Part shown: in pieces, positions 17,007 through 25,757 of the stretch
Layout of the letters: the number at the start of each line of letters is the position of its first letter
Position numbering within the stretch: the stretch's first letter is position 1
Position numbers and translations under genes: made by a program
The notes under the pieces: model-generated
What the model was told of the DNA's origin: nothing
Database searches by the model: none
What the model saw: the letters and a program-made list of their open reading frames with translations, nothing else
NCBI GenBank assembly: GCA_964501915.1
Contig: CAZCVP010000005.1
Span: forward strand, 28,032-92,031
Length of the DNA stretch: 64,000 bases
Reading direction: 5' to 3'
Source of the DNA: CAYFPX01 sp964501915
GTDB lineage: Bacteria > Myxococcota_A > UBA796 > CAJQPC01

Positions 17007-17932
17007 CCCCCGACGCCCTGCAGCCACTGGTGGCAGATCTCGCACTGCCCCTCCTCGACGCGCCCCGAGGCGGCGGCGCGGGCCTGGTAGCAGCCGATGT
17101 GGAAGATCATGCCGCAGCCGTGCCGGCAGGGCATCGCCACGTTGGCTTCGACCGGTCCCTGGCAGATGTAGCAGGCCCCGGCGTGGGTCTCGCTGGCAGC
17201 CTCCGTCGACGACGCCTCGACCTCCTGGCGCGGGGGCAGGGGCTCCACCGCCCCCCACCAGGCCAACCAGCCGACCAGCGCACCGATCAGGGCCAGGATC
17301 CACCCCGGGGCCACCTCCTTGGCCACCTCCCCCGGGTTGGCCCCGAAGTAGATCGGCACCACGATGGTGAACGCGCTGAGCAGCAGGGCCAGGGCCAGGC
17401 CGACGCCCACGACGCGTCCGCGGCGGCTCTCTCCGCCGAAGAGGTGCCGGGCCAGGGACACGCAGAGCAGCCCCAGGGCGAAGCCCGGGAGCCCGACGGT
17501 CCACAGGGAGCGATCGACGGACAGCGCGAGGCCCCAGGCCAGGGCCCACAGCACCACCCAGAGCACGTTGCCCGCCAGGGCCGCGTTGCCCCGGGCCGGG
17601 TAGCCCCGGGTGGCCGGGTAGTCGGGCACCTGCTCGGTGACCTGGGCCCCGGGAGGCGGCTGGGGCAGCAGGTGGAGCAGCTCGCCGCGCACGACACCCA
17701 GCTCGCCCAGGGTCTCCTCGTCGGTCAGCAGCCGCCCGCGGGCCCGCAGCCAGAAGAGCCGCCGGTTGCCGTCGGGCCAGTAGGCACCGAGTCCCGCGTC
17801 CCGGGCGACGCGCTGGGTCAGGTCGGCGCTCTTGAGGTAGGTGGGCAGCTCCAGCGCCAGGGCCTGGGGCTGGATGTCCACCACCTGGACCTGGACCAGG
17901 ACGGTTCCGGCGACGGGGGAGTCGTCGGACAC
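17003..17932 (-). CDS. Ubiquitin-like / multi-pass membrane / RING-like zinc-finger protein encoded in the eCIS operon
   Basis: 309 residues. Residues ~9-90 resemble a ubiquitin fold: beta VLVQVQVVDIQ, beta ALALELPTYL, helix LTQRVARDAG, then RRLFWLRARGRLLTDEETL and GELLHLLP in the places of the last strands of ubiquitin. Residues ~110-225 contain about four hydrophobic segments (e.g. VLWVVLWALAWGLALSV, FALGLLCVSLARHLF, VGLALALLLSAFTIVV, GWILALIGALVGWLAWWGA). The C terminus (~residues 253-305) is a Cys/His cluster: CYIC, then PCRHGCGMIFHIGC, then CEIC, i.e. C-x2-C-x11-C-x3-C-x4-H-x2-C and a final C-x2-C, close to RING/RINGv spacing. Upstream neighbour ends 3 bp away and the downstream peptidase overlaps by 4 bp. 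I infer a membrane adaptor or E3-like protein; no E1 or E2 is encoded in the window. Confidence 0.8.
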   Translation of the reverse strand: MSDDSPVAGTVLVQVQVVDIQPQALALELPTYLKSADLTQRVARDAGLGAYWPDGNRRLFWLRARGRLLTDEETLGELGVVRGELLHLLPQPPPGAQVTEQVPDYPATRGYPARGNAALAGNVLWVVLWALAWGLALSVDRSLWTVGLPGFALGLLCVSLARHLFGGESRRGRVVGVGLALALLLSAFTIVVPIYFGANPGEVAKEVAPGWILALIGALVGWLAWWGAVEPLPPRQEVEASSTEAASETHAGACYICQGPVEANVAMPCRHGCGMIFHIGCYQARAAASGRVEEGQCEICHQWLQGVGG

Positions 17933-17935
17933 GGA

Positions 17936-18895
17936 CTACCGCTTGGCCTCGGCGGTCTTGTCCAGCTCCTCGCTGATCTTGCTGAGGGGCTGGAGCAGGC
18001 GCTCGAACTTGTCGAACCACTTCAGCCAGACGTCGTCGGGCTGGTCCACGCCGGGGATCTCGGCGTTCACCTTGCGGATGAAGGCCTTGAACTTGTCGAC
18101 CCGGGAGATGGTCTTGGGCAGGACGTTGTACCAGTCGTGGGCGTAGGTGATCAGCGTGCCCGCCGTGCGGTAGAGGACCCGATCGGAGGTCCCCTCCTCG
18201 ATGAGCAGGAACTCCCCGGACACGAGCGCCGAGTTGAACGCCAGCGCCGAGAGCTCCAGCTCCTTGACCAGGGCCGTGCGGAAGAGGTTCTGCATCACGT
18301 TGCGGTTCAGGCGGATGAACTCCGTGACCGGCAGCTTGAGGTAGGACTCGGCCATGCGGGCCGGGGAGCCGGCGCGCGGCACCGGGGTCTTGACGTGGAC
18401 CAGCCTCCCCAGGCGAACGTTGATCCGGGCCAAGGCCACCGCGTCCATGAATTCCTCGGCGGCCGGCTTGAGCTTGAGCGCCCGGGTCTCGCGCATGCGA
18501 GCCGTGTACTCCTGCCCGGTGTCGAAGTGGGGGCGAGCGTCGCCGGCGGGCTCCTCGACGTGGAAGAGCCAGAGGATGTACTCCCCGTCGTCCTTGGGCA
18601 CGCTCATCGGGGTCGCGGCCGCTTCCTTGAGCAGCACGCCCTGGCCCATCCGGGTGATGCCGTAGCCGGCCTGGATCACGGCGAAGTACTTCTTGCGGCG
18701 GACCTCCAGCTCGACCTTGAGGCCCTGCACCACGCCGTAGCCCGACATGTAGTGGGTGTGCCGCATGAGGCTGGAGCGGTGGTAGACCTGCTCCTCCTCG
18801 AGGTCCTGGGCCGTGAGGCAGAGCCCCTCGAAGGGATCGACGCGGAGGAGGTCGGCGGAGGGGTCGATCTTGACCGGCGTCTTGTCGAAGCGCAT
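17936..18895 (-). CDS. Conserved eCIS/phage-tail-cluster protein (GVVxGL motif)
   Basis: 319 residues. The N-terminal third contains DPFEGLCLTAQDLEEEQ, YHRSSLMRHTHYMSGYGVV and QGLKV, matching the pattern LLTxxDFxxEQxY...R.H....GWGVVxGLxV that I know from proteins beside baseplate genes in actinobacterial and cyanobacterial tail-like clusters. The rest is helical and charged, with a Lys-rich end. No membrane segment. Its ATG overlaps the end of the gpI-like gene (shared base), consistent with coordinated baseplate assembly. The molecular role of this family is not established; it may decorate the baseplate or attach fibres. No separate tail-fibre gene is visible in the window, which leaves this as a candidate. 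Confidence 0.75.
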   Translation of the reverse strand: MRFDKTPVKIDPSADLLRVDPFEGLCLTAQDLEEEQVYHRSSLMRHTHYMSGYGVVQGLKVELEVRRKKYFAVIQAGYGITRMGQGVLLKEAAATPMSVPKDDGEYILWLFHVEEPAGDARPHFDTGQEYTARMRETRALKLKPAAEEFMDAVALARINVRLGRLVHVKTPVPRAGSPARMAESYLKLPVTEFIRLNRNVMQNLFRTALVKELELSALAFNSALVSGEFLLIEEGTSDRVLYRTAGTLITYAHDWYNVLPKTISRVDKFKAFIRKVNAEIPGVDQPDDVWLKWFDKFERLLQPLSKISEELDKTAEAKR

Positions 18896-19992
18896 CAGTC
18901 TTCCTCGATGACGATGGTGAAGCAGAGGTGGGCGGGCTTCTCAGCCGTCACGATCGAGACGATGCGCTGCAGAAGCATCGGCACCCGCTGGGGATGGTTG
19001 CTCTCGAGGTTGGTCCGGTGGGGGAGCTGCAATCGAAAGAACAGGATCTTCGCCCGTCGCTCCGTCATCAGGAAGCAGCCGGGCGGCTCCTTGTTGGTGT
19101 AGCGATCCCAGACGTGGGCCTTGCCCGCCAGGGTGGATCCCCCGAGCACGAAGGGCTGGGGCAGGGTGCGATCCTGGATCTTGACCTCGGTGCCCGTCAG
19201 CACCCGGATCATCTCCTGGACGCCCGCGGTGGTGGCCCGGGTGCGGTAGAGCCGGATCGCCCGCCGGACGAGCTCCCGCTGCTGGTGGAGCGGCAGGGAC
19301 TCATCCAGGGAGAACTGGACCCAGGAGGCGATCCAGGGCAGGAAGCGCGGGTCGCAGGTGAGCGGGTCGGTCAGCGAGGGCATCGCCTCGACCCGGTCGA
19401 CCACCGTGGTCATCATGTGCTGGAAGAGCAGCAGGAAGCGGCGCAGGGCGTCGGTCGCGGTGGCCGGGACCACGGGGCGACTGGGGGTCGTGGTGAGGCC
19501 CCACTCCCGCTCGCTGGCGGTCTCGATCTGTGCCGCCGTGCTGCGCTGGGTGGTCGCCGAAGCCCCCTGGTAGACCCCGGGCAGGAACCGCAGGTAGCTC
19601 TTGACCGGGACGTGGATGACCACGACGTCCCGGGGATCGAGCGCCTTGGGTGGACGGCCATCGCTGGTGACCACCCTGGCCCGTCGCTCGACCAGGCCCT
19701 CCGGGGCGTAGGGACCGGCGGGAGTTCCGTCGGGCAGGGACCGGACCGCTTCGATCAGGATCGGCTCGCCACCCCCGGCCGGGTTGACCTGGACCGCGCG
19801 GGCGCAGCCGATGCGCTCTCCACGCCGACACTCCACCAGCCGGAAGGACACCAGGTTGCCGATGTTCCGGTTCAGGTAGGTGCGTGCCTCGCTGATCGGG
19901 TAGTTCACCACCACCACCGTCTCCAGGTGGTGGTAGTCCCCCGGCACCGGCGGCAGCGGCAGCGTCGACGGAGCGGGCAGGTTCTTGGTCAC
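18895..19992 (-). CDS. eCIS baseplate protein, phage tail protein I (gpI/Afp12) type
   Basis: 365 residues. The central region has the tail-protein-I signature: LTCDPRFLPWIASWVQFSL, then QRELVRRAIRLYRTRATTAG and a ~VLTGTEVKIQD end, as in P2 gpI-like baseplate subunits. The N-terminal ~170 residues are beta-rich and more variable. In contractile tails this protein bridges the baseplate wedges. Its start overlaps the end of the Afp11-type gene by 4 bp (ATGA) and its stop meets the next start, so these baseplate genes are tightly coupled. Confidence 0.9.
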   Translation of the reverse strand: MTKNLPAPSTLPLPPVPGDYHHLETVVVVNYPISEARTYLNRNIGNLVSFRLVECRRGERIGCARAVQVNPAGGGEPILIEAVRSLPDGTPAGPYAPEGLVERRARVVTSDGRPPKALDPRDVVVIHVPVKSYLRFLPGVYQGASATTQRSTAAQIETASEREWGLTTTPSRPVVPATATDALRRFLLLFQHMMTTVVDRVEAMPSLTDPLTCDPRFLPWIASWVQFSLDESLPLHQQRELVRRAIRLYRTRATTAGVQEMIRVLTGTEVKIQDRTLPQPFVLGGSTLAGKAHVWDRYTNKEPPGCFLMTERRAKILFFRLQLPHRTNLESNHPQRVPMLLQRIVSIVTAEKPAHLCFTIVIEED

Positions 19993-22900
19993 TGGACCCG
20001 CTCCTCGAACTGGATCCGCACCCGCTGGCAGTGGAAGAGGTCCTGGGTCTTGAGCACCAGCTCCTGGGTCCCGTCACCCTCTTCCCAGCCCGGACGCAGC
20101 CGGCCGGGACGATCCACCGCGTCGGAGCGGTCGTAGAGCTGCACGCTGGAGACGTGACGGACCTCGAGGACGTCGCTCAGCAGCCGGGCGAAGTCGGCGG
20201 CGAACAGGGTGCCCCCGAAGGGCCAGCCGTTGCCGTCCAGGCCGCCGTCGTAGGGGTCGAGGAAGCGGTGCACCCACTCCTGGGCCGCCTCGCGCACGGC
20301 GATCGGGTTGGCGTTGTCCCGCAGCCGCACGGTGAGGGAGCAGTCGACGGGCATGAAGGTCGCCAGGCGCACGCTCGGGGACACGTTGATCAGGCTCCGC
20401 TGGGCCAGGTAGCGCTCCACCTGGTCCCGCGTGGAGGTCGCCAGGAAGGGATCGGGCACCACCTCGCCCTCGCGGCGGTGGGGCAGGATGACGATCTCGA
20501 CCGTGCCGTCGAGGCTGACCTCGCCCCCACAGGCCGCCCGAGCGACCTCGCTCGAAGCCTCGCCAGCGATGATCTCGAAGTCCTGCCGGGTGACGGCCCG
20601 GTCGCGGCTGGTGAGGATGCTCGGTGCCCGCCGCATGATCTCGTCGATCGACTCCGGATCGCGTCCACCGACCGCCGGCAGGAGGTTGGTGACGATGACG
20701 TCGTTCATGCCGTCGGCGACGATGACCTCGTGGGTGCCCACGTTGCCCTTGGAGCCCGGCACGCCGTAGTAGCGCCGCACCTGGATGTTGTGGGTGCCCA
20801 CGGGCACCATGCGGCCCCGGATGCCGTTGCCGAATTTCAGGGTGCCTTCGACCGGGTCGACCTCGAACACGGCGTCGTTCTTGCCGTGGGTCATCAGCCC
20901 CCCGGGGTTGGCCAGCTTCCACTGGACCCGGGGCCCGGCGCTCTCCTCGATGAAGACCTCGATGTCCGTGAAGCGATCGGGCCGCGGGAAGAGCTTCTCC
21001 GCCTCCTCGGTGGGGTGCATGTAGATCGGGTTCTTGTTGAGGCGCACGACCTGGTTGGGCACGCCCTGCCCGCTGAAGCGCTCCTCGGTCAGCCGCACCA
21101 GGTTCACGGCATCGACCGTGTTCAGCAGCACGTGGGTGACGGGGGGCAGCGCCGGGAAGCGGGCCACGCCGACCTTGCCCTTGGCCTCGACCCGACCTCG
21201 CAGCCAGAAGGTGCCGTCCGCGAGGGCCTTGGGGGCATCGGGCAGGGGGAAGTTCAGGACACCGGTGCCGGTGAGCTGGTAGGGCCCCTCGCCCTCCTCG
21301 TCCGAGTCGGCGTCGGCGCCGGAGACCAGGCGCCTCCAGGAGGTCTTGCCGTGCCGCTTGGGCTCCAGGATCTCCCAGTCCACGTAGGCGTCCTCGGGGA
21401 GGTTGGCCTCACCGCGGCAGCGGAAGTGGATGGCGTGGTTGGCGCCGGCCGGCAGGGCTCCATCGAACTGGAGGTAGACGGCGAGGTGCTCGTCGTCGAG
21501 ATCGATGAAGGGGTAGAAAGGATGGAATTCCCCGGTGCGGCCCGCCACCCGCGTGACGCAGCGGGTGAGGCGCCGGTTGTGCTCCCGGTGGACGACCTCG
21601 GCGAGCTTGGGGTTGGGCAGCGGCTCCTCGTAGTGGATGGCGCCCTGGGTCTTGCCGGCGAACAGGCCGATGGAGTGGATCCTCGGCACGACGGGGATGG
21701 TGGCGTCGTCCTCGTCCTTGGTGGAGAGGTTGGCCTTGGCCAGCTCGAAGCGGATCCAGCAGGTCTCGCGACCCTTGACGGCGTGGCGGACCAGGCCCTT
21801 GAGCTGGGTCTTGGGGTTCAGCTCGAAGATGACCTTGCGGGTGCCGGCCTTCTTGTGGGCCGCCTTGTCCTTGTCCAGCTTGGCGAAGGTGAAGCCGGCG
21901 TACTTCTTGTCGCGGCTGTAGACCACCCGCCAGGAGTCCTCGGCCCGGTAGGTGAGCTGGAGGAGGTAGTCCTCGGTGGGCTCGGGCACCGGCTCGCCGT
22001 TGGCTTCGAACGACAGCTCGATCTCGACGCGGACCGGCTCCTGCTTGCGGTTCTCGAAGAGGTCCGCGCCCAGGTACCACTTGCGCCCGATGGTGGGCGG
22101 CACGGCCGGGGCGACCTGGAAGGGAGCCCAGGGTCCCTCTCCAGGGAGCATCTCGAGGACGCGGCGGGGGTCGTCCCCCTCGAACATGTGGATCTCGACG
22201 GGGCGGGACCAGGTCACGTCGACGTCGAGCTCGGTGCAGAGACGCCGCATGGCGACGGTCTCGGTGCGCTCGGCCCGCAGGTTGAAGCCGTCGGGGGACA
22301 TCTCGGTGAAGGGGCCGGTCAGGGTGACCAGGGTGCCTTCGACGCGGATCCGGTCCGTGGGGATCTCGTCCCACACGTCGCCCCGCCGAAAGTACCAGCG
22401 ATAGGTCGGGAGCACGCCACTGCGACCGGCCTCGATGCCGCGATCGACGAGCTGGACCTGCACGGTCCACCCGGCCCGGATCGGGGGCAGGTCCTGGAGG
22501 AAGAACTCCAGGGTGCGTCCGGCGGAGCGCACGTCCCACGAGTTGACCTCGCGCTGCTCTCCGCCGCGGTCGTCCTGCCAGTAGACGTGCAGGTCCTCCC
22601 GCATGCGGGCGGCGAGCCAGCGCTCGTAGTCGAGGCGGCCGCGGATCCACCACTTCTGCTCGGCCACGGTCTCCGGCAGGGCGAAGGCGTGCTTGGCGTC
22701 GCCGAAGCGGTCGACGGGGATGATGCCGGGCATCGCGGTGAGCACCACGTGCTCCGTCATGCCGAGGACCTCCTCGGCCTCCGCGTCGAGGGTGACCGGC
22801 TTCCAGCCCTCGAGGGTGGGGTACTCCCACTCGAAGAAGTCGATCAGGGAGAGCTGGTCGCCGTCGCCGCGGCGCTTGATCTGGAGCCGCCCGAGCCGCC

Positions 22901-23519
22901 GTCCCTCCTCGGGATCGATGTCCATCAGCCGCAGATCGTCGTGGCCCAGGTAGAGGTAGTGGTGGGGCGAATACGCCGTGGGGCCGTAGGCCTCGGAGTC
23001 GATGTCGAAGAGCTGGACGCCCCGTCCGCCGCCGAAGAGCAGCGCGCAGGGGTGCTCATCGAGGTGGGTGAAGGGGATCTCGCGGACCGCGGGCTCGGCG
23101 CCGCCCCGCACGCTCACCACCCGGGTGAGGTTGGAGGTGTGGACGGTGACGCCCTCGGTGGTGACGAAGGTGGTGGACGGGCGGCCTTCCTTCTGGCGGG
23201 TCGCGAGGCGGGCGAACTCCGGGACCTCGGAGTGGTACTCGGTCCGAGGCGTGAAGGTCACGGGCACGGTGGCCGGCTTGGCCGGGCGGCGCTCCTCGCC
23301 GATGAAGTTGAGGAAGTGGATGTAGGTCTTGTCCGGCACGCGGTTGAGCCGGAAGATGGTCATCTCCGTCATCCAGGCGAAGAGCTGGACGAGGGTCATG
23401 CCCGGATCGGCGTCGCCGAGGTTGGTCCACTCCGGGCAGTACTGGGGGATCAACCTCCGGGCTTCGGCGACGATGTCCTGGTAGCGACGGTCATCGAGGT
23501 TGGGCGGTCGGATGGGCAT
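19989..23519 (-). CDS. eCIS baseplate assembly protein, Afp11/gpJ type
   Basis: 1176 residues, the largest baseplate subunit. The N terminus (residues ~1-80: RYQDIVAEARRLIPQYCPEW, DPGMTLVQLFAWMTEMTIF, LNRVPDKTYIHFLNFIG) is diagnostic of the 'putative baseplate assembly protein' family of tail-like particles. The C-terminal ~400 residues have the gpJ-like core, including KFGNGIRGRMVPVGT, the paired YYGVPGSKGNVG, and RDRAVTRQDFEIIAGEASSEV. The middle (~300-750) is a long beta-rich insertion. In assembled particles it forms the wedge ring around the spike. It starts 60 bp after the gp25 gene stop. Confidence 0.93.
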   Translation of the reverse strand: MPIRPPNLDDRRYQDIVAEARRLIPQYCPEWTNLGDADPGMTLVQLFAWMTEMTIFRLNRVPDKTYIHFLNFIGEERRPAKPATVPVTFTPRTEYHSEVPEFARLATRQKEGRPSTTFVTTEGVTVHTSNLTRVVSVRGGAEPAVREIPFTHLDEHPCALLFGGGRGVQLFDIDSEAYGPTAYSPHHYLYLGHDDLRLMDIDPEEGRRLGRLQIKRRGDGDQLSLIDFFEWEYPTLEGWKPVTLDAEAEEVLGMTEHVVLTAMPGIIPVDRFGDAKHAFALPETVAEQKWWIRGRLDYERWLAARMREDLHVYWQDDRGGEQREVNSWDVRSAGRTLEFFLQDLPPIRAGWTVQVQLVDRGIEAGRSGVLPTYRWYFRRGDVWDEIPTDRIRVEGTLVTLTGPFTEMSPDGFNLRAERTETVAMRRLCTELDVDVTWSRPVEIHMFEGDDPRRVLEMLPGEGPWAPFQVAPAVPPTIGRKWYLGADLFENRKQEPVRVEIELSFEANGEPVPEPTEDYLLQLTYRAEDSWRVVYSRDKKYAGFTFAKLDKDKAAHKKAGTRKVIFELNPKTQLKGLVRHAVKGRETCWIRFELAKANLSTKDEDDATIPVVPRIHSIGLFAGKTQGAIHYEEPLPNPKLAEVVHREHNRRLTRCVTRVAGRTGEFHPFYPFIDLDDEHLAVYLQFDGALPAGANHAIHFRCRGEANLPEDAYVDWEILEPKRHGKTSWRRLVSGADADSDEEGEGPYQLTGTGVLNFPLPDAPKALADGTFWLRGRVEAKGKVGVARFPALPPVTHVLLNTVDAVNLVRLTEERFSGQGVPNQVVRLNKNPIYMHPTEEAEKLFPRPDRFTDIEVFIEESAGPRVQWKLANPGGLMTHGKNDAVFEVDPVEGTLKFGNGIRGRMVPVGTHNIQVRRYYGVPGSKGNVGTHEVIVADGMNDVIVTNLLPAVGGRDPESIDEIMRRAPSILTSRDRAVTRQDFEIIAGEASSEVARAACGGEVSLDGTVEIVILPHRREGEVVPDPFLATSTRDQVERYLAQRSLINVSPSVRLATFMPVDCSLTVRLRDNANPIAVREAAQEWVHRFLDPYDGGLDGNGWPFGGTLFAADFARLLSDVLEVRHVSSVQLYDRSDAVDRPGRLRPGWEEGDGTQELVLKTQDLFHCQRVRIQFEERVQ

Positions 23520-23579
23520 GCTTCACAGTCCGCGATGGATGGGCGGCGCTGGCCGGCTGGATCCGGCCCCGAGCGATCG

Positions 23580-23972
23580 CTAGCTGGTCGGTGAGAGGAG
23601 GTGCACCACGACCTGAGGGCTGCGCGTGGTGCGGATGGTGTATTCGACGTGGACCTGGATGGCGCCCCCGGGTTGGGGGTCGGCGCCAACTTCGGTGACC
23701 TCGATCCGGGGTTCCCAGCGTCCGAGCGCAGCCTTCACGTAGTGGGCGACGATCGAGGCGGTGACGGAGGTGTTCGGCGCGAAGAGCAGCTCGTGGATCC
23801 TGCAACCGAATTCGGGGAGCATCTGCCGCTCTCCGGGCTTGGTGCTGAGGATCACCGAGACGCACTGGCGGATGTTCTCCTCGTACTCGGAGAGGCCGAC
23901 GCCGCCGCGGGCGGGGTCGAAGGCGAAGGGGAATCCCCAACCCCTGCCGAGGTACTCCTTCGGGCTACCCAT
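23580..23972 (-). CDS. eCIS baseplate wedge protein, gp25/Afp9 type
   Basis: 130 residues, the family's usual length. Features of gp25-like proteins: GWGFPFAF early, then YEENIRQCVSVILSTKPGER and the nearly invariant EFGCRIHELLFAPN, with a C-terminal beta sheet (VHVEYTIRTT). gp25 starts sheath polymerisation at the baseplate. In other eCIS it follows the spike gene on the same strand; here the upstream neighbour is instead a 3.2-kb plus-strand segment that separates it from the hub gene, so it may need its own promoter or read-through. Confidence 0.93.
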   Translation of the reverse strand: MGSPKEYLGRGWGFPFAFDPARGGVGLSEYEENIRQCVSVILSTKPGERQMLPEFGCRIHELLFAPNTSVTASIVAHYVKAALGRWEPRIEVTEVGADPQPGGAIQVHVEYTIRTTRSPQVVVHLLSPTS

Positions 23973-24019
23973 CCAGCGCCTCCACGACCCGCGGCGGACC
24001 TTGCCGATCCACCGAGGGG

Positions 24020-24292
24020 GTGGGGATTATAGGGCGTTGGTCGAGTGGCGTCACACCGCAGGCGATGCTGGCCCATCGCCACGGCCAGCTCTGGTCCGGC
24101 TCCGAGCTGGGGCGGGCCTTCGGGGTCTCCCACACCACCGTCCGGCGCTACCTGGACCACCTCGTGGACGCGCTGCTGGTCCGCGTGCTGCCCCCCTGGC
24201 ACCCGGTCTCGACCTCCACTCCCCCCAACCTCGCTCGCGTCGCCTCGGCGGCTCCGGGCGACTTCGCCCCAACCCACGAGGACCCACCATGA
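24020..24292 (+). pseudogene. Fragment of a DUF4143-type ATPase
   Basis: About 40 residues (AHRHGQLWSGSELGRAFGVS, HTTVRRYLDHLVDALLVRVL, PPWH) match the winged-helix start of the DUF4143 domain, normally the C-terminal half of a ~400-residue AAA-type ATPase. Everything upstream (ATPase) is missing and after PPWH the sequence no longer follows the family. It is best read as a decayed remnant. It opens the plus-strand segment that interrupts the minus-strand eCIS operon. Confidence 0.7.
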
Positions 24293-25750
24293 CTCCGACC
24301 CCACCCTCCTTCCGCAAGGTCACCGGACCCATCCGGCTCAGCTCCAACTCGGACGGGTCCCTGAAGGCCTACCGGCTCCCCGCCACCAACGGGGGCTCCA
24401 GGTGCAAGGTCATCCAGTACATGCTGAAGATCTACCAGGCCTCCTCCAACGTCAAGGTGGGGGTCACTCAACAAGTACTTCCTGGCGGACGGGAGCTACG
24501 ATCCGGAGCGAACCGGGGAGTACTGGGGCCGCGCGATCCTGCACGCCGCCTGGGGCATCCGGTACGGGCTGGCGGCCTACCACTTCCCCGAGGCCCAGGC
24601 GATCCCGATCAAGCTGCCGCGCACGTCGTCGTACTTCGACGGGTCGGCCGCCCAGGAGTGGGAGGACCGGCTGGACTTCTGGCGGGCGGTGCCCAGGGGG
24701 ATCGTCGACGAGCTGGTACAGCGCTCCGCGCTGGGCGAACCGTATCAACCGCTAGGCCTCCATGTCTCCTGCCTGCCGGTGCTCGTCCAGGGCATCGACT
24801 ACCACTGGTACCACCGGGAGGACCAGTGGAAGCACATCGGCATGCTGGTCCACGAGGTCAGCGAGCTGCAGGAGACGCTGGAGGGCGCCTTCGACCAAGC
24901 CCTCGACGATGCCCGGCAGTCGAGGTCGCACGCGCCCTCCCTCGAGATCACCGTCTACGAGAGCGGCTGGAGCGTCCTCGACGCGCTGCCCCCCTCCCTG
25001 GCCGGCAGCAGCGTCACCGGCGAGGAGCTCCAGGCCCGGGAGGTCGTCCGTCGCCTCGGGGGTGCTCTGGCTTCCGAGGCCACCGTCGCCGGGATCCACG
25101 CCTGGATGGACATGAGCGAGTCCGGCGGCAGCGGCTTCGCCGGCACCGGGCTGAGGGCCTACGATCCTCCCACCGCCAGCCACCTCCTCCAGGTCCCCTC
25201 CGCTCAGCTCTCCGCCTGGTTCGTCTACCGGCGCCTCGCCAGCCTGCTCGGGGGCGGCGGGTGGCATACCAAGTACGGTGGCCGGGTGCTGTCCGGGAAG
25301 ATGCTGCTGCCGGACACCACCAGCCGGGCGGAGCTGGTCAGCCGTCAGGCCGAGCACGGCATCGGCGCCGTGGTCTTCGAGTACCGCCTGGCGTCGAACC
25401 CCGGTGGGCACCGCTATGCCTACCTGCTGCTGGTGGACCCTGGCTCCAGCGAGAGCGCCGTGGACCTCGAGTTCTGGCCCGCGTTCGGCTTGACAGACAT
25501 CGCCGAGGAGTTCCTGGAGCCCCGGACCCGGTGGGTGGTGGTGGACGGCCGGCTGGTGCCCGCCAGCTACACCGTCACGGGTAGTGTGCTGCCCTACATG
25601 GAGATGCTGTTCGACGCGGCCGTCCGCCACAGCCTGCTCGATCTCCTGGTCTGGACCGGGTACGGTTGGGGCTACGGGGTTCGTCTGGATGTCCGGGACT
25701 GGCCGCGGTTGTGGTTCACGACGGCGCCGCTGCGGTTCCGGGTGCTGTAG
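24289..25750 (+). pseudogene. Unknown ~487-residue protein, reading frame broken at a G-run
   Basis: The product starts at ATG 24289 (TPTPPSFRKVTGPIRLSS). At 24459-24463 (five G) the frame must change: removing one G joins ...SSNVKVG to SLNKYFLADGSYDPERTG and gives a continuous protein to the stop at 25748-25750. Whether this is a true frameshift or a sequencing error in the homopolymer cannot be told. No family recognised. The sequence is Trp/Tyr-rich with acidic patches, has no signal peptide or membrane helix, and codon use looks native. A GTG-started lipoprotein gene follows 7 bp later. Confidence 0.65.
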
Positions 25751-25757
25751 GGCAGCG

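Noticed and set aside
17003..17932. Complete ubiquitin-conjugation system
   Set aside because: No E1-, E2- or JAMM-like gene was found in the window, and the Ub-like part has no free C-terminal Gly-Gly; only an adaptor or E3-like idea is defensible.
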